Source of the DNA: Polychytrium aggregatum
Taxonomy: Eukaryota; Chytridiomycota; Chytridiomycetes; Polychytriales
Length of the DNA stretch: 64,000 nt
Assembly: GCF_025602895.1 (NCBI RefSeq)
Contig: NW_026516209.1
Coordinates: 310,001-374,000 of the forward strand
Direction of reading: 5' to 3'
Shown here one piece after another: positions 21,637-34,164 of this stretch. The translations under genes were made by a program, and so were the position numbers. The notes under the pieces were generated by a model. That model was not told where the DNA came from, ran no database searches, and saw only the letters and a list, made by a program, of their open reading frames with translations. Within the stretch, counting starts at the first letter, position 1, and each line of letters begins with the position of its first letter.

Positions 21637-24600
21637 ATGGACCCACCGGGTCCTCCCAAGCCCGCCCCCACCCCGAAAACCAAGCGGGCGTGCGATGGTA
21701 TGTGCCGATCCCATCTGCCCCCAGATCGCTCCCGGCCCCGTTGCCGATATGTCCGTCGACTGCCAAACGCCCAGATTAGCCGCGAGTCGCCGCTCACAAC
21801 CACACGCCTGCATCTGCATCTGCATCTGCATCTGCACAGTCTGCCGCATCAAGCGGGTCAAGTGCATCGGCGAATACCCATGCGAAGCCTGTCGGGCAAG
21901 CGGAATCCTCTGCAGTGAGTATCGAGCGGGCGAGCAGCCTCACTCCATCCCATCGATCGCGATGCGACGACGTCAACCCAGGTGTCTGGCTCTGGGCCCT
22001 CGCAATCACTGCTCACGACGTGCAGCTGCATCGAGTTGCAGGCACCAGCCAGACATCTTCCTCATACTGTGCACATCTCCATGCTGGCCTGCGTCCCCGC
22101 TGATCCGCATGCCTGCTTGCTCTCCAGCCTACTACACTCCTCCGAGGAAACGCGGACCGCAGAAGACTCGCCATCACCCAGCTGCAGGAGACTCGTCCAA
22201 CTCGTGGATCAGCGCGACGGCCTCCAATTTGCCGGATATCAAAGCCCTTCGATCCGAGTCTTTGATGCAGCCTTGGCAGATTGGCTCGCACAGGACGCCG
22301 TGGCTGCTCCCGATCGATCGACGCCGTTTGGCCATGGTGCGCCTCCATGCCGATCGCACTCGCTTGGCTCGACCAAGGACAAAGCAGAGGATGTAAAACT
22401 AACCACCCGCCGTCTTCGCAACGGAATCATCAACCGATGCAGGGCAAAACACCCTCGGCATTTACTGGGGTATGTGACCGACTGCTGATGCTGCAGATGG
22501 TGCTGCGGCGGATGGCCAAGCCTGCGCTGCACGGACGACGTCGGCCTCTGGGGCAGATCAGCATCAGCATCAGCATCAGCATCGCATCGGCATCGACATC
22601 GGCTTGCTGTGGCAGAATGAATACTGGTGGGAGTGGGTGTGGCGCCGGCTGCCTGATGTGCACCGCGAGTTGCCATGACGACCAGGAAGCCGTGATCGCT
22701 GGAGCCGACCACTCACCCGACTTGCTTTTGTCCTGGCCCGCTCCGACCACCAATGCCGTCTCGCCGTCGATCCATCACGCTCGGCATCATTGGGCGGCAC
22801 TCCAACGTGCTGATCGGATACCGCCCCTGGCTGCCACCCGGAATCGTGCTCGTCGATCTGGCATCGGACCTGCCTGACCCGATCCACACCGACAACTATC
22901 CAATCGATGCCGGTGGACTCACCGCTCGCTCGCACAGTCAAGAGCACGACCAGCAACTCGGCAGTGCTCATGGGGGCAACTGCCATGGGCGGAGCCACCC
23001 TCGTCGAGCGTTCCTCGGTCTGCACGAGGAGCCATCGACATTGACTCTGACATCGCATGCCGTCCGACGGGCAAGCCCGAGGCACCGACATCCGAGGTCC
23101 TTCCATTCCCACTAAATGCCACCGGGCAGATCACTGGGATGTTCTTTGAGCACCTCGGACTGACAATGGACTTTGTCGACCCGGCTGCGTTCCGCGCCGA
23201 GCTGGCCAGGGAACGCTACTCCGAGGTACAGACGATTCTGGACAGGGCGACAGCGGGTGGTTTGGACGACGATTCGCAGGAGGAGACGGAGACGGAGGTC
23301 GTGGGATAGGTGTGTGATTGGCGAGCCAGACAGTAGCAAGTCGCTCTGATCGATGCCCGCCGGATGCTGTGCATGGTCGCGATGCAGAAGTCGTCGATGA
23401 CACCGAGCACACATCTGGCCATATGGAGGCAACGGCGGCCGCTCTGAACAGCAAGGCGATCCAGAGGACGACCAGAGCACGGCATCGATGCTGTGGAACG
23501 AATCAGGATGGCATTGTGGATCTGGATGGCGTCGCTGTCTCGGTGATCGGTCGGGAGCCAATCGACAGCCGCAACGTCCTCGACTGCCTCTCCCACAAGC
23601 CCACCCATGTCTCCATCTGCCTCGCCATGCGCCTCGATTCCCGAGCAGACACTGACGACTCGCCACTCTCTTGCATCTCCAATCCACACGCACACTCAAG
23701 CCCTTCCTGTTCCTCGTCTGGTCCATGTGTCTGGCGGTCGCTCACGACGACCGTCTCAGCGCATCCCTCGGCCTCTCGGCCCCCGCCCACACCGGAAAGC
23801 CTTGGCCGACCAGTGCCGCATCTACACCCAGCGACTCCACGACCACCCGTGTCTGCAAGTCTTGCAAGCCGTGGTCATCATCTGTGGAACGAGTCTGTCG
23901 ACTGGATCCGGCGCCAGCACCGGCCACACCTACTACACAGGTAACACACTGCTGATCATTGGATCCTGGCTCGCGATGCCTCGCTGTTCGTGGGAGTGAC
24001 TCGATCCCCATCATGCAGGGCTCGCCTGGAACATGGCCCAGGATCTCGGGCTACATCTCAGTCTCGACAGCCACGGCAGTTGGACTGCTCCGGGTCCGCA
24101 CCACACAGGATCGGCCCTGAGTCACCCATCCGAGACCCCACTGCCACAAGCACCCACGGCATCCGCCTCTTCGCAGTCTGCACGCCCCAACCCAGAATGC
24201 CAGTCACTATCCATTCCCATGGCACGATCTGGAACGACAAGCCGTGTGTCCTCGGAGCTGCGATATCGCCGGATGACGCTTCTCGCCCTGATTCTGTTTG
24301 ATCGTCTCGGAGCTCTGATGGCTGGGCGATGCCCGGTCATTCCCGACGATGGTAAGGACGCAGCCGCCCGACACCGAGCGCCATCTGGTCTGCGAGCAAC
24401 CACAGAGCCCCCATCCTGCCTCGTCGCCGTCGCTTGGGTCTCTGTGGCAGCATTCCCCTGCACCGTTCCCCCTGAAACGCAGCGCCTCAAGGGATCGTCG
24501 CGTTGTGACACCACCCCGTGAGGCGCATGCGCCACGCCACACGGCCCTGGCTGTCGCTGCGAACATGAGCCAGGATGCCGGCCAGGGCGGGCTGGCGGTG

Positions 24601-27600
24601 CTGCTGCCCAGGGCCCTGGCTCCCCGTGCTGCATCGCTCCCGCACAGATGCAGGCACGGATGGGGTGTGGCGCACGCTGGTCCGAGATGCATTCTGCTGG
24701 TGCAGGCGGGCAGGCGTCTCGGTCGTGCCGATGCCTTTGCTCCCCTTGATCCATCCCGCTGATCCTGTCTCCTCCATCGCCTCGCTCAACGGTGCAACTC
24801 GGCGACAACACTCTGGATGACTCGATGGCTCCGCTCGCCAACCACCGTCGCTGCAACACCGTGCCGGTGCATCGGCCATCCAACCCTGTCCTGATCCCGG
24901 ACCCGCACAATCTGACCATCGGCACCCGCACCAGGCTGGGACTCGTCGTTCCTGCTCGATGGATTCGACTCGCTCTACGAGGACATGTGCATATACGTCC
25001 ACCTCGCCCACATCAGTGGCAGGCTCTCGTCCTTGATGGTGTCCCCGGTGCTGACGAGCCACCAGCGGGCAGATGGGTGCCGCCGAGGTCATTGTCGGTC
25101 TGCGGCCAGTGGTGGAGCAGTCTCTCGCCCGAGCACCAGCAATCGCCCAAAGGTGCCCTCGGCCTCCATCACCACCTGCACTCGTATTTTCACTCCCTCA
25201 ACATCATTGCCCAGCGCCTCGCCTCGACGGCCCTCGCGGGTCGCTCCCACGGCCAGCCATTGCACAGGACCAACAGCGACACAACACCGCTCAACTCACA
25301 CCCAAAGCAGACCAACGCCGATCCAGGGCTCCTGGTTCATCCACATCCACATCCACATCCACGACATCATAGCGGCCGTGGAGAAGCAGCAAAGGGTGGC
25401 ATGTTCGAGAGCAGAAGCAGCCCTCTGCCCCAGACGGTGTCGGGATCGAGCCCGGTCGCTGGCGAGCCCGACACATGCAAAGCACCGGCATCACTCCACA
25501 ACAGACCCACTGCGACCGCCATCATCCATTCGTCGGTAGCAGATCGTCGCTCTCTTGAACTCGATGCTGGCGATCTCTTGGAGAACCGTCTTGCGACCCC
25601 AACAAGCGCCTCGTCGGAAGAGCGTGCCGAGTCCGTGGAAACGCATGCGAACTCGGCAAGCCGATCCTCGGTCGATGCCATCGGCGACCAGACCACGGGA
25701 AGCAGCACTCTCTCGTCGAATGAGACGCATCCAAGCACTCGGGCAAGTGTCTCCGTCAACCACACAAGCGCCCTCGAGAGCGCAAAGTACATTCTCTCCT
25801 GCGTCGGCATCGGATCGGCATCCGCCTCGTCCGGGTTGGGTCTGTTTGACTCTGATCGCACACTCCAGGAGAACATGCCTTCCGGCCCATCCTCCCTGCT
25901 CCTCCCGGGCATGTCCTACTTTGTCATGACCGCCGCTACGGTGTACTTGGACACACTGGGCCACTCGTCCGACAGGAATCTGGCCCTCTCGGTTCTGGAC
26001 TGCATCCTCGATTATCTCGATCAGGCACACCACCGTGGCGAGACATATGCTCGCCTGATCAGAGCGACCATTGAGAATGCACATCGGTCTCCATGCCCGC
26101 CGACAAATGGCGGAGATGCAGGTGCAAGTGTCAGTCCTGGCACAAGAACGCCGCTATGGCCTGGCGGGCTCGCGATGACGTCGGCCGACGAGCCTGGCAT
26201 CGGCGCTGCCTCTTCCGCTCATGCTCGCCCCACTCTGTCGCCAACAGCATCTCGACCACGGCCCGCTGCACATATCCTGGACATTGCTGCTTCTGTTGCC
26301 GCTGAATTGCCTCCATCTGGATGCCACGATGCCGCCGGTCTGCAAATGCCGCTTACAGGATCGGCCGTCGGCGTGTCTGATGCACATCCTCGCGGCCATC
26401 TGGATGAGTTCGTCTGGCTTCTCCCTGGTCATTCCACTCTACCCACGATCGGTGCTGTTCTTTCGGCACCAGACAGCAACCAGCATGTGTCGCCGCTGGG
26501 AGAGACACTGGTGCTTGGTCGGCCGTCGAGGCTCCCTGCTCATGGAGTCTCATCACCAGGGACGACACCACTATTCTCGACGACAATGGCTGCTCGCCAC
26601 GGAGACATCTCGATGAACCCATTATCGATCCCGGCGCCGACTCTTGGACAATATCCCACTGCTGCTGGACCATTTCCGACAGCTTCTCATTCGCACTCTG
26701 CCCATGACTCGCTTGCCTGGCCGGCATCGTCGCTGATGGCTCCGACTGTAGCGCCCGACCCTGTGGCTGTCGAGTCGATCACTCGCCACTCCCGACTCCA
26801 TCCCCATCCCTATCGCCGCCGCTCGCATCCCATTCACTCCATCGAGGGCCAAACACCATTGCAGCATACTCAGCATACCCAGCATCACTCGCAGCATATT
26901 CAGCACCACTCGCATCCCGCCCAGCATCAGCTGCATCCGTATCAGCCGCAGCCTCGTCAGTCCATCCACGACCCTGGTATCAACAGCAACAGCCTTCTCA
27001 ACGCCGGATCTGTCTGTGCTGGCGATCAAACCAACGGATTCTTCTTCAAGGCAGCCCATTCGTTTGATCAAATGCACCACTGGCTTTCTGGCTCGTTTCC
27101 AAGCGATCCGCCGGGGTTTGGTCATGATCTCTCCGAGGCATATCCACCAAATCACCTGGCCCTGTTCCAGCATCTCAGCAACACCACCAGAGCCACAGGT
27201 TCCAGTCGGCTCTCGGCAGCTATCGATACTACTGCAGCCAGGCTCGCTGGCCATGGAGGCTTTCTGGTGCCGCCTCTTGCCTCCGATCATGTGTCCAAGC
27301 CTGGTATCTCCAGCATATCGTCATCGACTCCAGCGCGAGTGTTGACACCATTGATCCCAATGGGTGTATCAACGCCGTCGAATGCCAACCCACTCGCTGC
27401 ACAAGCACCACATCATCTCAAATCGTCACCAATTCTGTCCAATGCGACCACAGGCACCAACCAAGTCGGTCCGAGCAGGAACTGGAACAAGATGCCAGGT
27501 GCTGTCCGCCTGAGCAACTACAGCAGCTCCCACATCGGCGCTGAATCGGTTCCCGGAAGCACTTTTGCTGGAGATGCATCCAGCATGGAGGTCGACGAAG

Positions 27601-28184
27601 TACTCGGCGGTGGCGACGACCGGATCCATATCGACCCAAGAAGCACCCCTGATTCATCGAGACACTCTCTGTCGACGATCCCTGGTGCTCCAGCAGCCAA
27701 GACGGCCGTGGCAGCTGGTATGGGAAGTACCATGGATGCGACGGACGATATCGGCTCTCGTCAGGACAGCACTCAACAACCAAGTCTCAAAGACGCTGCC
27801 AACGTCGACACCAACCTGGTCGGCCAGATGCCAGCCATCAATCTGCCGCAAGGACTGCAGACTCCAGTTTCCTCTGGGCTCGTTGATCGTATCCCGGACA
27901 AAGTGAACGGACATGGAGCCGACAGCGCCGTCGTCCCAGCCAGCCATGACAGCACCATTCTGATGCAGACTAACAGAGAGACTGGTCCGAGTAATAAACC
28001 CACCGGTCTCTGCTACTCTGAGCACCCGAGCGTCTTTGACGTGGCCGCTGCCGGGTCAGCAGTCGACCTGGGCTCGCTGATGAGCATGGCCATGGCGGAC
28101 TGGGATCCGAGTGTCGTCGATGACACCGACATGCCGTCCGGCTGGAGCACCATCAAGACCACCCTTCCCGACGACCGGCTTTGA
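21637..28184 (+). CDS. Zn2Cys6 fungal transcription factor with middle homology region
   Basis: DNA-binding regulator. Exon 1 is 21637-21697 and exon 2 is 21840-21914. Joined in phase, they give a textbook cluster, C-X2-C-X6-C-X5-C-X2-C-X6-C, preceded by KTKR. Exon 3 starts at 22128 with TPPRKRGPQK, the basic linker that follows such clusters. Pieces of the fungal_trans (MHR) domain follow: ITGMFFEHLGL...DFVDPAAFRAEL (about 23128), ALADQCRIYTQRL (about 23800), GLAWNMAQDLGLHLS (about 24020) and LRYRRMTLLALILFDRLGA..GRCPVIPD (about 24260-24350). Next come HLAHISGRLSSLM (about 25000) and, in the large last exon (about 25088-28184), CGQWWSSLSPEHQQ. The last exon also holds a His/Gln-rich tail. 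Several conserved blocks lie in frames that no clear intron connects (near 22165, 22195 and 23800). Confidence 0.8.
21810..21838. repeat. CATCTG hexamer run ending at the intron-1 acceptor
   Basis: Four to five CATCTG units run directly into the CACAG acceptor of regulator intron 1. Confidence 0.8.
22559..22605. repeat. GCATCA / GCATCG repeat
   Basis: Imperfect hexamer repeat within the regulator locus, in a part where no exon could be assigned. Confidence 0.75.
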
Positions 28185-29053
28185 CTCGCGCCAGACAGGC
28201 CGGCACAGACTCGCTCGATGTGCATCTTCAAGTAGGTATGTTCCTGATCCTGGTCCTGATCTTGATTCCGAATCTTCCAGAGGTACCAGCAGCACGGACC
28301 ATCCGAGCAGACACTGTGAACGCGAGACATCCAAGCAGAACCCTGGTCGATGCTGCCAGATATCGGCGCATTGGCCCGATGCAGGGTGGAGGATAGAGCC
28401 AAGCCGTCCCTCGACTGCCATATCTCGATCCTGGCTTGTGGAAGCCGGGGTGCTGGTGCTTGACGATGGCATCTGGGCATGTTGACAATCGTCGCCATCC
28501 ATCTCACCCGCATCGCCGGTGATCCTGCCATTCGCTTTCCCAGTCTCATCCACATCCAGCCCCAACAACAACCACAAGACGGAGCTATTCGTTTCCGATC
28601 AAGCGTCAGTATGCATCCTTGCAATCTGCAATCCAAACAGATCGACCATGCCTCTCAATCCTCGACTGAACTGAACCATCCTGGCCAGCAAGTCCACATC
28701 TGTCTCTCACCCGCATTCCCACTCCTTCACCTTCACAAACCCTGTGGCTCACCGAGGGCTGCTCTTCCGTGGCCATCACATCTGCCTCTTTGAACCATCG
28801 TGGCTTGGATCCCATCCGGTAGTACTCCCAGGCGAGGCCGAATGCTGGGACGCAGTGACGCACTCGCTGTCAGTTGCCCATCGACACTCTCATGCCGGCC
28901 ACCGCCACTACTGCCGCCTCAATCTGCACCAGCATCCCATCTGCATCACTTACATTCACCTTTGCTTGTGGAAGCAGCCCGTGTGTGCGACAGTCTAGAT
29001 CTAGAGAGACATACCTCGTTCGATGTCTGGAGGAAGCTGCGGTTGAACCCACG
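28185..29053. other. Intergenic after the regulator gene
   Basis: No gene supported. CA- and TC-rich sequence with short open frames on both strands and no motif. Confidence 0.45.
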
Positions 29054-30141
29054 ATGGCCGACCGGGAACCCCTCCTCCCTTTCCCGCCTTCCAACACGAG
29101 CAAGCATATGAATTACATTACCCGTATGTCTCCGAAGCCTTCCGAGCCATCTGGACTGTTCGTAGCCCTGTCTGGCTTGCAGTGTGGTGCTGAGGGTGGG
29201 CTCGAAGGGGCGGTGCTTCTCTCGGGCCATGAAGGACAGGATACCACCGGCGACGGCAGACTCGCCAGAAGCCAATCAAGATGATTCAGGATTACAGCGA
29301 GGACCACAGCGAGCATCTTTCGAGCACAGAGGATACGCATAGCAAGTTGATCGTTGGTGAGAAGCAGACGATGCCTCGGACCAGCCAGAGTCGCTGGATC
29401 GAACGAGACAGCCAACATCACAGCAACAATGCACAGCAAGGACCGAGCAGGGACTGTGGCAAGAGCACGAGCAGGATACGGACATTCTGCTGGTCCTGGC
29501 TACAGGTAGCCTGCCTCAGAGAAGGGGGCTGGGGACAGCCAGGGCATCGATCAGCAGCCAATCTGAGGGAGGGACGAGTCCGGGGAACGGTTGGGCAGAT
29601 GAGGGGAAAGGACAATGGCGCGGCCATCCAAGGCGCGGATCGGGAGTTGAGATGCCTGCGAGCGAGCGAGCAAGCAGCTTGTGTCGACGGCAGCCGGGAA
29701 TGTCAGGAACTGCCGGGCAGTACTGCAGGCAGCACGCCCGCTCGTCTGCGGCTCAGGTATGTGTATCTACAGCTGGCGAATGCAGCAGCGTCGGCGCTGG
29801 GGAGTCAAAGTATGTCGAATCCAAGGCAGTCCCAGCAAACATGGTGTCGGGAATGAGTTCCCCGGCTCGCTCTGGCGGTGTCAATCTCACGGAATCAACC
29901 TCAACAGCAACGAATCACCATCATGCAGGGGCAGAGGCGGCCGGTGTCTGTATCGGGCAACTCACTCACTCACCCCCAGCACAAGTACCGACCAGCACAG
30001 GAAGTGCCGTGCATTCATGACCAAGAGCATTCCAGCCAGCTGCCCCAGGAAATGGACCATCATGAACCCTGTATCTGCTCGGGACGGAGTCACTTGGATG
30101 TCTTGCTCAACAGGTGGCAGCCACAGTGCATTATGACATAG
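29054..30141 (+). CDS. Possible multi-exon gene, unrecognised
   Basis: Weak case. An ATG at 29054 opens a short coding-like start (MADREPLLPFPPSNTSKH) followed by a GTATGT donor near 29125. Downstream segments that read like protein are IQDYSEDHSEHLSSTEDTHSKL at about 29281-29350 and EQDTDILLVLATGSLPQRR at about 29465-29530. A long Ser/Ala/Gly-rich frame runs to 30020, and an alternative frame to 30141. I could not join these into a clean model and recognise no domain. It may be a small unknown gene, or biased sequence without a gene. Confidence 0.22.
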
Positions 30142-30608
30142 CTGACAGCTGACTGGCACAACGGACTGGCACAACTTCATATCGCAGCAGTGCAGAACGA
30201 CCGGGATACCAATGGCAATGCTCTCACAGACGATGCATTTCTCCAAGGAACTCTTCTTTCACCATCACCGCAGCCTGCATTCGGTTCGTCATACACAATA
30301 CTTTTCGCTGGCAATCAGCTTGCCCCTTCTAATTATTGATATTGCAGCCCAATCGACAGGAAGCTACCCCGGTTACCGGCTCTCACGTTCTTCGGTTGTC
30401 GAAACGATTGTGCAGTATTGCGCCAACCGACTTTGCTATGGGCTTCAATCGAATGGTCTTATCTGCGAGATGGATACGGTACAGCGCAGTCCACAGCAAG
30501 CAGCCCATTTGTCTCTGAAAGTAGATCGGTGATATCAGTGATCCGTGCAGTGGCATTAATTCCGTCCAGATCGCCCGTTCTAGTCAATCAATACCACAAT
30601 CGTGTCCA
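30142..30608. other. Intergenic, no gene seen
   Basis: Less GC-rich than its surroundings. No convincing exon on either strand. It lies between two weak gene candidates that would be convergent. Confidence 0.4.
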
Positions 30609-32010
30609 TCACGCGTTGTTAGCGATGCTACCTTCAAGCAGAGGAATGATATGCTCGTTCAGGACAGCAACTTGTTGATGGTTTGTGTTAGCCTTTGTGA
30701 TAGTAGAATCACAGAGCGCCAGTCCCCTTGATATCAAGATCTTTGCCTGCTGAGATCTCACCATGGTCGGGATGGACATCGTACGCTTGCAAGTGCTGAT
30801 CGTCCAAACCAATCGGAATCAGTGCTCTGTATTGCAGTCAACCGGATCGAAGCCATGCACCGACAGACGTACCTCTCGAGTCTCAAACTCGACCAGAAGG
30901 ACTGTCGACCGCAGAGACGAAACCGTATGAGCTCGACCGGACCAGACTCAATCCCGCTTCTCGTGACGATGGCAAACATGCAAGAATCGAGCACACCGGC
31001 ACAGAAGCAGAAGCAGAAGCAGAAGCAGAAGCAGAAGCAGAAGCAGAAGCAGAAGCATCCCAAGATCTCAAGACCACGTCACTAACCGTGAGTGTATCCT
31101 TGTCCGTATTCGTGCTCAAAGTTCTCTCCGGCTTCGATCTGGGGATCGGATGACTGTCTGGTGAGTAGCGGCGACAAGACGACCCAAGGCACATGCTGCA
31201 TCATCCTCAACCGACGACCGTGGCTGCCTGCGAGATGTTGCTGATGAAGAGACCCACCCTGGTTATTCCGGAAAGCTTCTTTAATCCATAGAGCTCCTGG
31301 ATCATCCGATCGATAGCAGGCTTGGGAGCATCAGCTCGGATTCTGAACAAAACTGCATTCGTCGATGAGCCAGGGCCTGCCGCTTGGACAAGACACACTA
31401 TCGATGGCGGAGTCTCTGTGTCCAAGGTCAGCAGTGTATCGATCCGGCGAAACCAGCTGTGGACTCTGGGCAAAGGGCATACCAATATGCAAGATAGCCA
31501 TGTCTGGTTGGGGCGGATGCTTGATGGCGGTCCAAGCCGGGCGAATGCCGGTCTTTTTGGCTGCCGTCCACCAAACCAAACCAGGCGTGAGCTTCTGGAC
31601 CCTTTCATCCATCACTCGTGCTGGCAATCCACCGTTCCCTCGATATCTGCGCAACGTTGAGATGCAGTGCGTTGACAATCGAGACCCATATTCCCTGGCT
31701 ATGGAGCGGTGCGTCCAAGAGCGCTTCCGTCTCGTCCATTTTCAGCCCACCCAGGTGGCGTATCCCACCCCATCGACTGAAGAATCAGTACACCGCAACC
31801 GACGGACATCTCGACCCTTCTTGGAATAGCAACGCCGTCGCCGGACGCCAGAGTCGACGGATAGAAGTTCCCATTGACACTCGAGATGAATGTGTATTCG
31901 GGATCCAGAGTAGCATCTCGCGGAGCTTGGACTGGGCGACCTGTCTCGCGGTTTCAACAGATCGAGGTTCGCCCATCGGCGGCTCTTCGAAGCACTTGGC
32001 GAAATATTAC
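30609..32010 (-). CDS. Possible minus-strand multi-exon gene, unrecognised
   Basis: Several minus-strand segments look coding. In 5'-3' order they contain DPEYTFISSVNGNFYP (about 31920-31870), GIWVSIVNALHLNVAQ (about 31710-31660), PDMAILHIGMPFAQSPQLV (about 31500-31445), APKPAIDRMIQELYGLKKL and GLFISNISQAATVV (about 31330-31210), and PQIEAGENFEHEYGQGY (about 31145-31095). The last contains LIRFRLCGRQSFWSSLRL joined by a GT-AG intron to ALIPIGLDDQHLQAYDVHP (about 30930-30750). Possible stops are near 30692 or at 30609. Exon joins beyond that last one are not resolved. I recognise no domain. A (TTCTGC)n run would lie in one of its introns. It could also be two genes. Confidence 0.33.
31003..31057. 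repeat. Hexamer repeat (AGCAGA)n
   Basis: About nine perfect AGCAGA units. On the minus strand this is (TTCTGC)n and would lie in an intron of the possible minus-strand gene. Confidence 0.9.
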
Positions 32011-32086
32011 CTATGAGGTGGGCTGTCAGCGCAGCAATACTGTGGATGCATCTATCGACAATCCGATCGGTGGACTTCTGTGAATA

Positions 32087-33519
32087 TCAGACTGAGTAGT
32101 TCACGGTCTGGATGATTGCCTTCTTGTGATCCTCTGGTTCGGGAGTGAGATGCTCTTCTCCTGAAAACTGGGGGAGGATCTGTTTGACCATCATCGGAAT
32201 GATGCGATACAGCATGAACCACGCAATGATTGCATACGAGGTCAGGAAGAGGTTGCCAGTGCGAAGGAAAATCATGGACAGATTCGGCAAGAACTTGGTA
32301 GTTGCAGCCGCTCCGATCATGACCAGGGTAAAGCCGCTTTCACGAATCAAGCAAATGGACGGAGAGACGGGCGAGCGGGTGTGTTAGCGAGCGCCATATG
32401 TAGAACCGGATGAGGGCCGTGTTCCCATCGAGCAGCTGCAGTCCATTCATGCCACAACAACGGCTCTGTTTCTCTTGGAGAACTCATGCCATCGCGACTT
32501 CCCTCCGCAACTCACCAAATGGCCGTGAGCGAATAGAAGGCAATTCTTGTCTGCCGGAGCTGAAGGGCAGTATTGGCCCGCGCTAGTGTTTTGACTGCCA
32601 GTTCTTTCGAAATGCTTGACTTTTTCGGAGGATTGCTGGGTACCGGGTGTTCACTCGCGAGCTGGTGTATGGTTCTCAGCACAATCCAGCAGCTGACGAG
32701 CCAGGACACAAGAATAGTTGCAGCGCCGATGGTTTGAGCCACTGTTCGCCAGACAGCGAGGTCATCATCAAGCACGAATGCCATGAACGTCACATAGAGT
32801 CCAATGTTCAAGCAATACGCAACATAGTCCTGGAATCAAGTGGCGTAAGCATTGATGCATTGGCGACAGCGCGGCTTGCTCGATGGATTGCATGGTATAA
32901 GCTCGCCGCTCACCAAAGCTGCGGGGTATGTGATCATTGGCTTCATCAGAAGGATAGATCGATGTGAAAAGTGTACCGACAGCAGTCCATACAGGCCAAT
33001 GAGAGAGTTGGAGAGCTTCGTCATTATCCGGTAGGCCTCAGTCTGGTTATTTTGTGCGATGAGCGAAAGTGAGGATGCTGAGAAGTCCACGAGACAGAGT
33101 CGATACTGCACGCAGACACTACAGCCTAGCTCTCCGACAAGCCATACCGTGGCCGAGTCGGCTTCACCGTCTATGATGGTTATCTGAGACGACACCCAAA
33201 CGATGGTGATGATGTGCACGGCCGGTGTTATCTGCACGCATTCAACAAGCGCGCTATTCGTTAGCAAATACGATGTTCGACTGATTATTGTACCGTTATT
33301 CCTGCTCATGGCCATGAGAACATATGCTGGAAGAGTGAATGAGCCACGAGATCCACTTGCCACAACAACGAGGATACAGAAGAAGAAGTTGGTGAAATCA
33401 CAACGCGGTGGCCATCCGAGCGACTGCAGAAAGACTTGGAGGAAGAAGAGGTGGAGCACACAAGTGAGGCCCAGGAGGGCGTACTGCCCTCCAGCAGAGG
33501 CCGCTGCAGATATGTCCAT
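32087..33519 (-). CDS. Multi-pass membrane protein, orphan
   Basis: Starts at complement 33519. The first exon runs to a GT donor near 32975 (after GLIGLYGLLS). The second, about 32836-32516, begins DYVAYCLNIGLYV and ends before GTGAGT at about 32516. The last starts near 32340 and ends at the stop 32087. I count roughly eight or nine hydrophobic helices, for example YALLGLTCVLHLFFLQVFL, FFFCILVVVA, IGAATILVSWLVSCWIVL, FTLVMIGAAATT and LTSYAIIAWFMLYRIIP. A basic loop with KKSSISKEL and a soluble acidic tail follow. No known channel, transporter or GPCR signature is visible. Helix number and loop layout would allow a 7TM receptor-like protein, but that is only a possibility. Confidence 0.6.
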
Positions 33520-33566
33520 CGAATTTCAGACCGAACAGGCTGGACAAGACTGAGAATTGTCGTCAA

Positions 33567-34164
33567 ATCGTCTCTCGAGGAAACGATGCAGAGCTTGGTG
33601 ATTTAGGACAATATCGGTGTGCTCTGATTCCGGGGGCGGCGGCTGGGGGCGAGTCGGATATTTGGCCATCCCGCATTTTCGACTGAGCTATATCAATTGC
33701 GGTCAGCTTGCTATTCCCGATTGTCGATTACCAATTACCAATTGCCGATTGCCGATTGCCGATTGCCAATCAGACATGCAGCTTGGATCGGGTGGTCCTG
33801 GCGAATGAGCGATTGCGCGTCAAGTTCTCCATGAGAACACCCTACCAGCCACCTTTTGGATGCGGGCCCTCATGCACCACCCGCAGTATCCATCCATTTT
33901 ATCAAGATTCAGAAGAGCGCTTGCGGCCGAGTTGTGTGGAATAGCAGCGTCAATGCAGTGCGTCATGTGAAGGCGATTACAACGAGATTGTGGAGACCGG
34001 AGAGCGATCCGATACACGCCAAGCAGCGCCCGCCCATCCCAGTTTCGCAGCCATCTCGCTCCTTGGGATTGATCTCCTCTCGGCCCAACCCGCCAGCCTT
34101 ACTGTCGTCTCGTCTTGCCGAGCCGCCTGCTCGGACGGATCCAATTCAAGACCCACTGCAGCCC
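33567..34164. other. Divergent promoter region with heptamer repeat
   Basis: Lies between the starts of the orphan membrane protein (minus) and the TMEM94-like gene (plus), so it should contain both promoters. No exon is seen. A CGATTGC heptamer repeat is present. Confidence 0.5.
33717..33771. repeat. Heptamer repeat (CGATTGC / CAATTAC)n
   Basis: Seven to eight imperfect copies of a 7-bp unit in the divergent intergenic region. Confidence 0.8.

Noticed and set aside
24792-25087. Upstream part of the frame that contains the last exon of the regulator
   Set aside because: The MHR blocks here (FLLDGFDSLYED, HLAHISGRLSSLM) lie in another frame, so this part is not coding in that frame.
8193-28184. 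A biosynthetic gene cluster around the Pyr4-like gene and the Zn2Cys6 regulator
   Set aside because: They are 12 kb apart with a centrosomal gene between them, and no synthase, prenyltransferase, oxidase or transporter is present.
31003-31057. Possible CRISPR-like repeat array
   Set aside because: Units are contiguous hexamers without spacers, and the genome is eukaryotic.
30822-31085. Plus-strand frame with a Lys-Gln repeat
   Set aside because: It is a direct translation of the AGCAGA repeat without other support.
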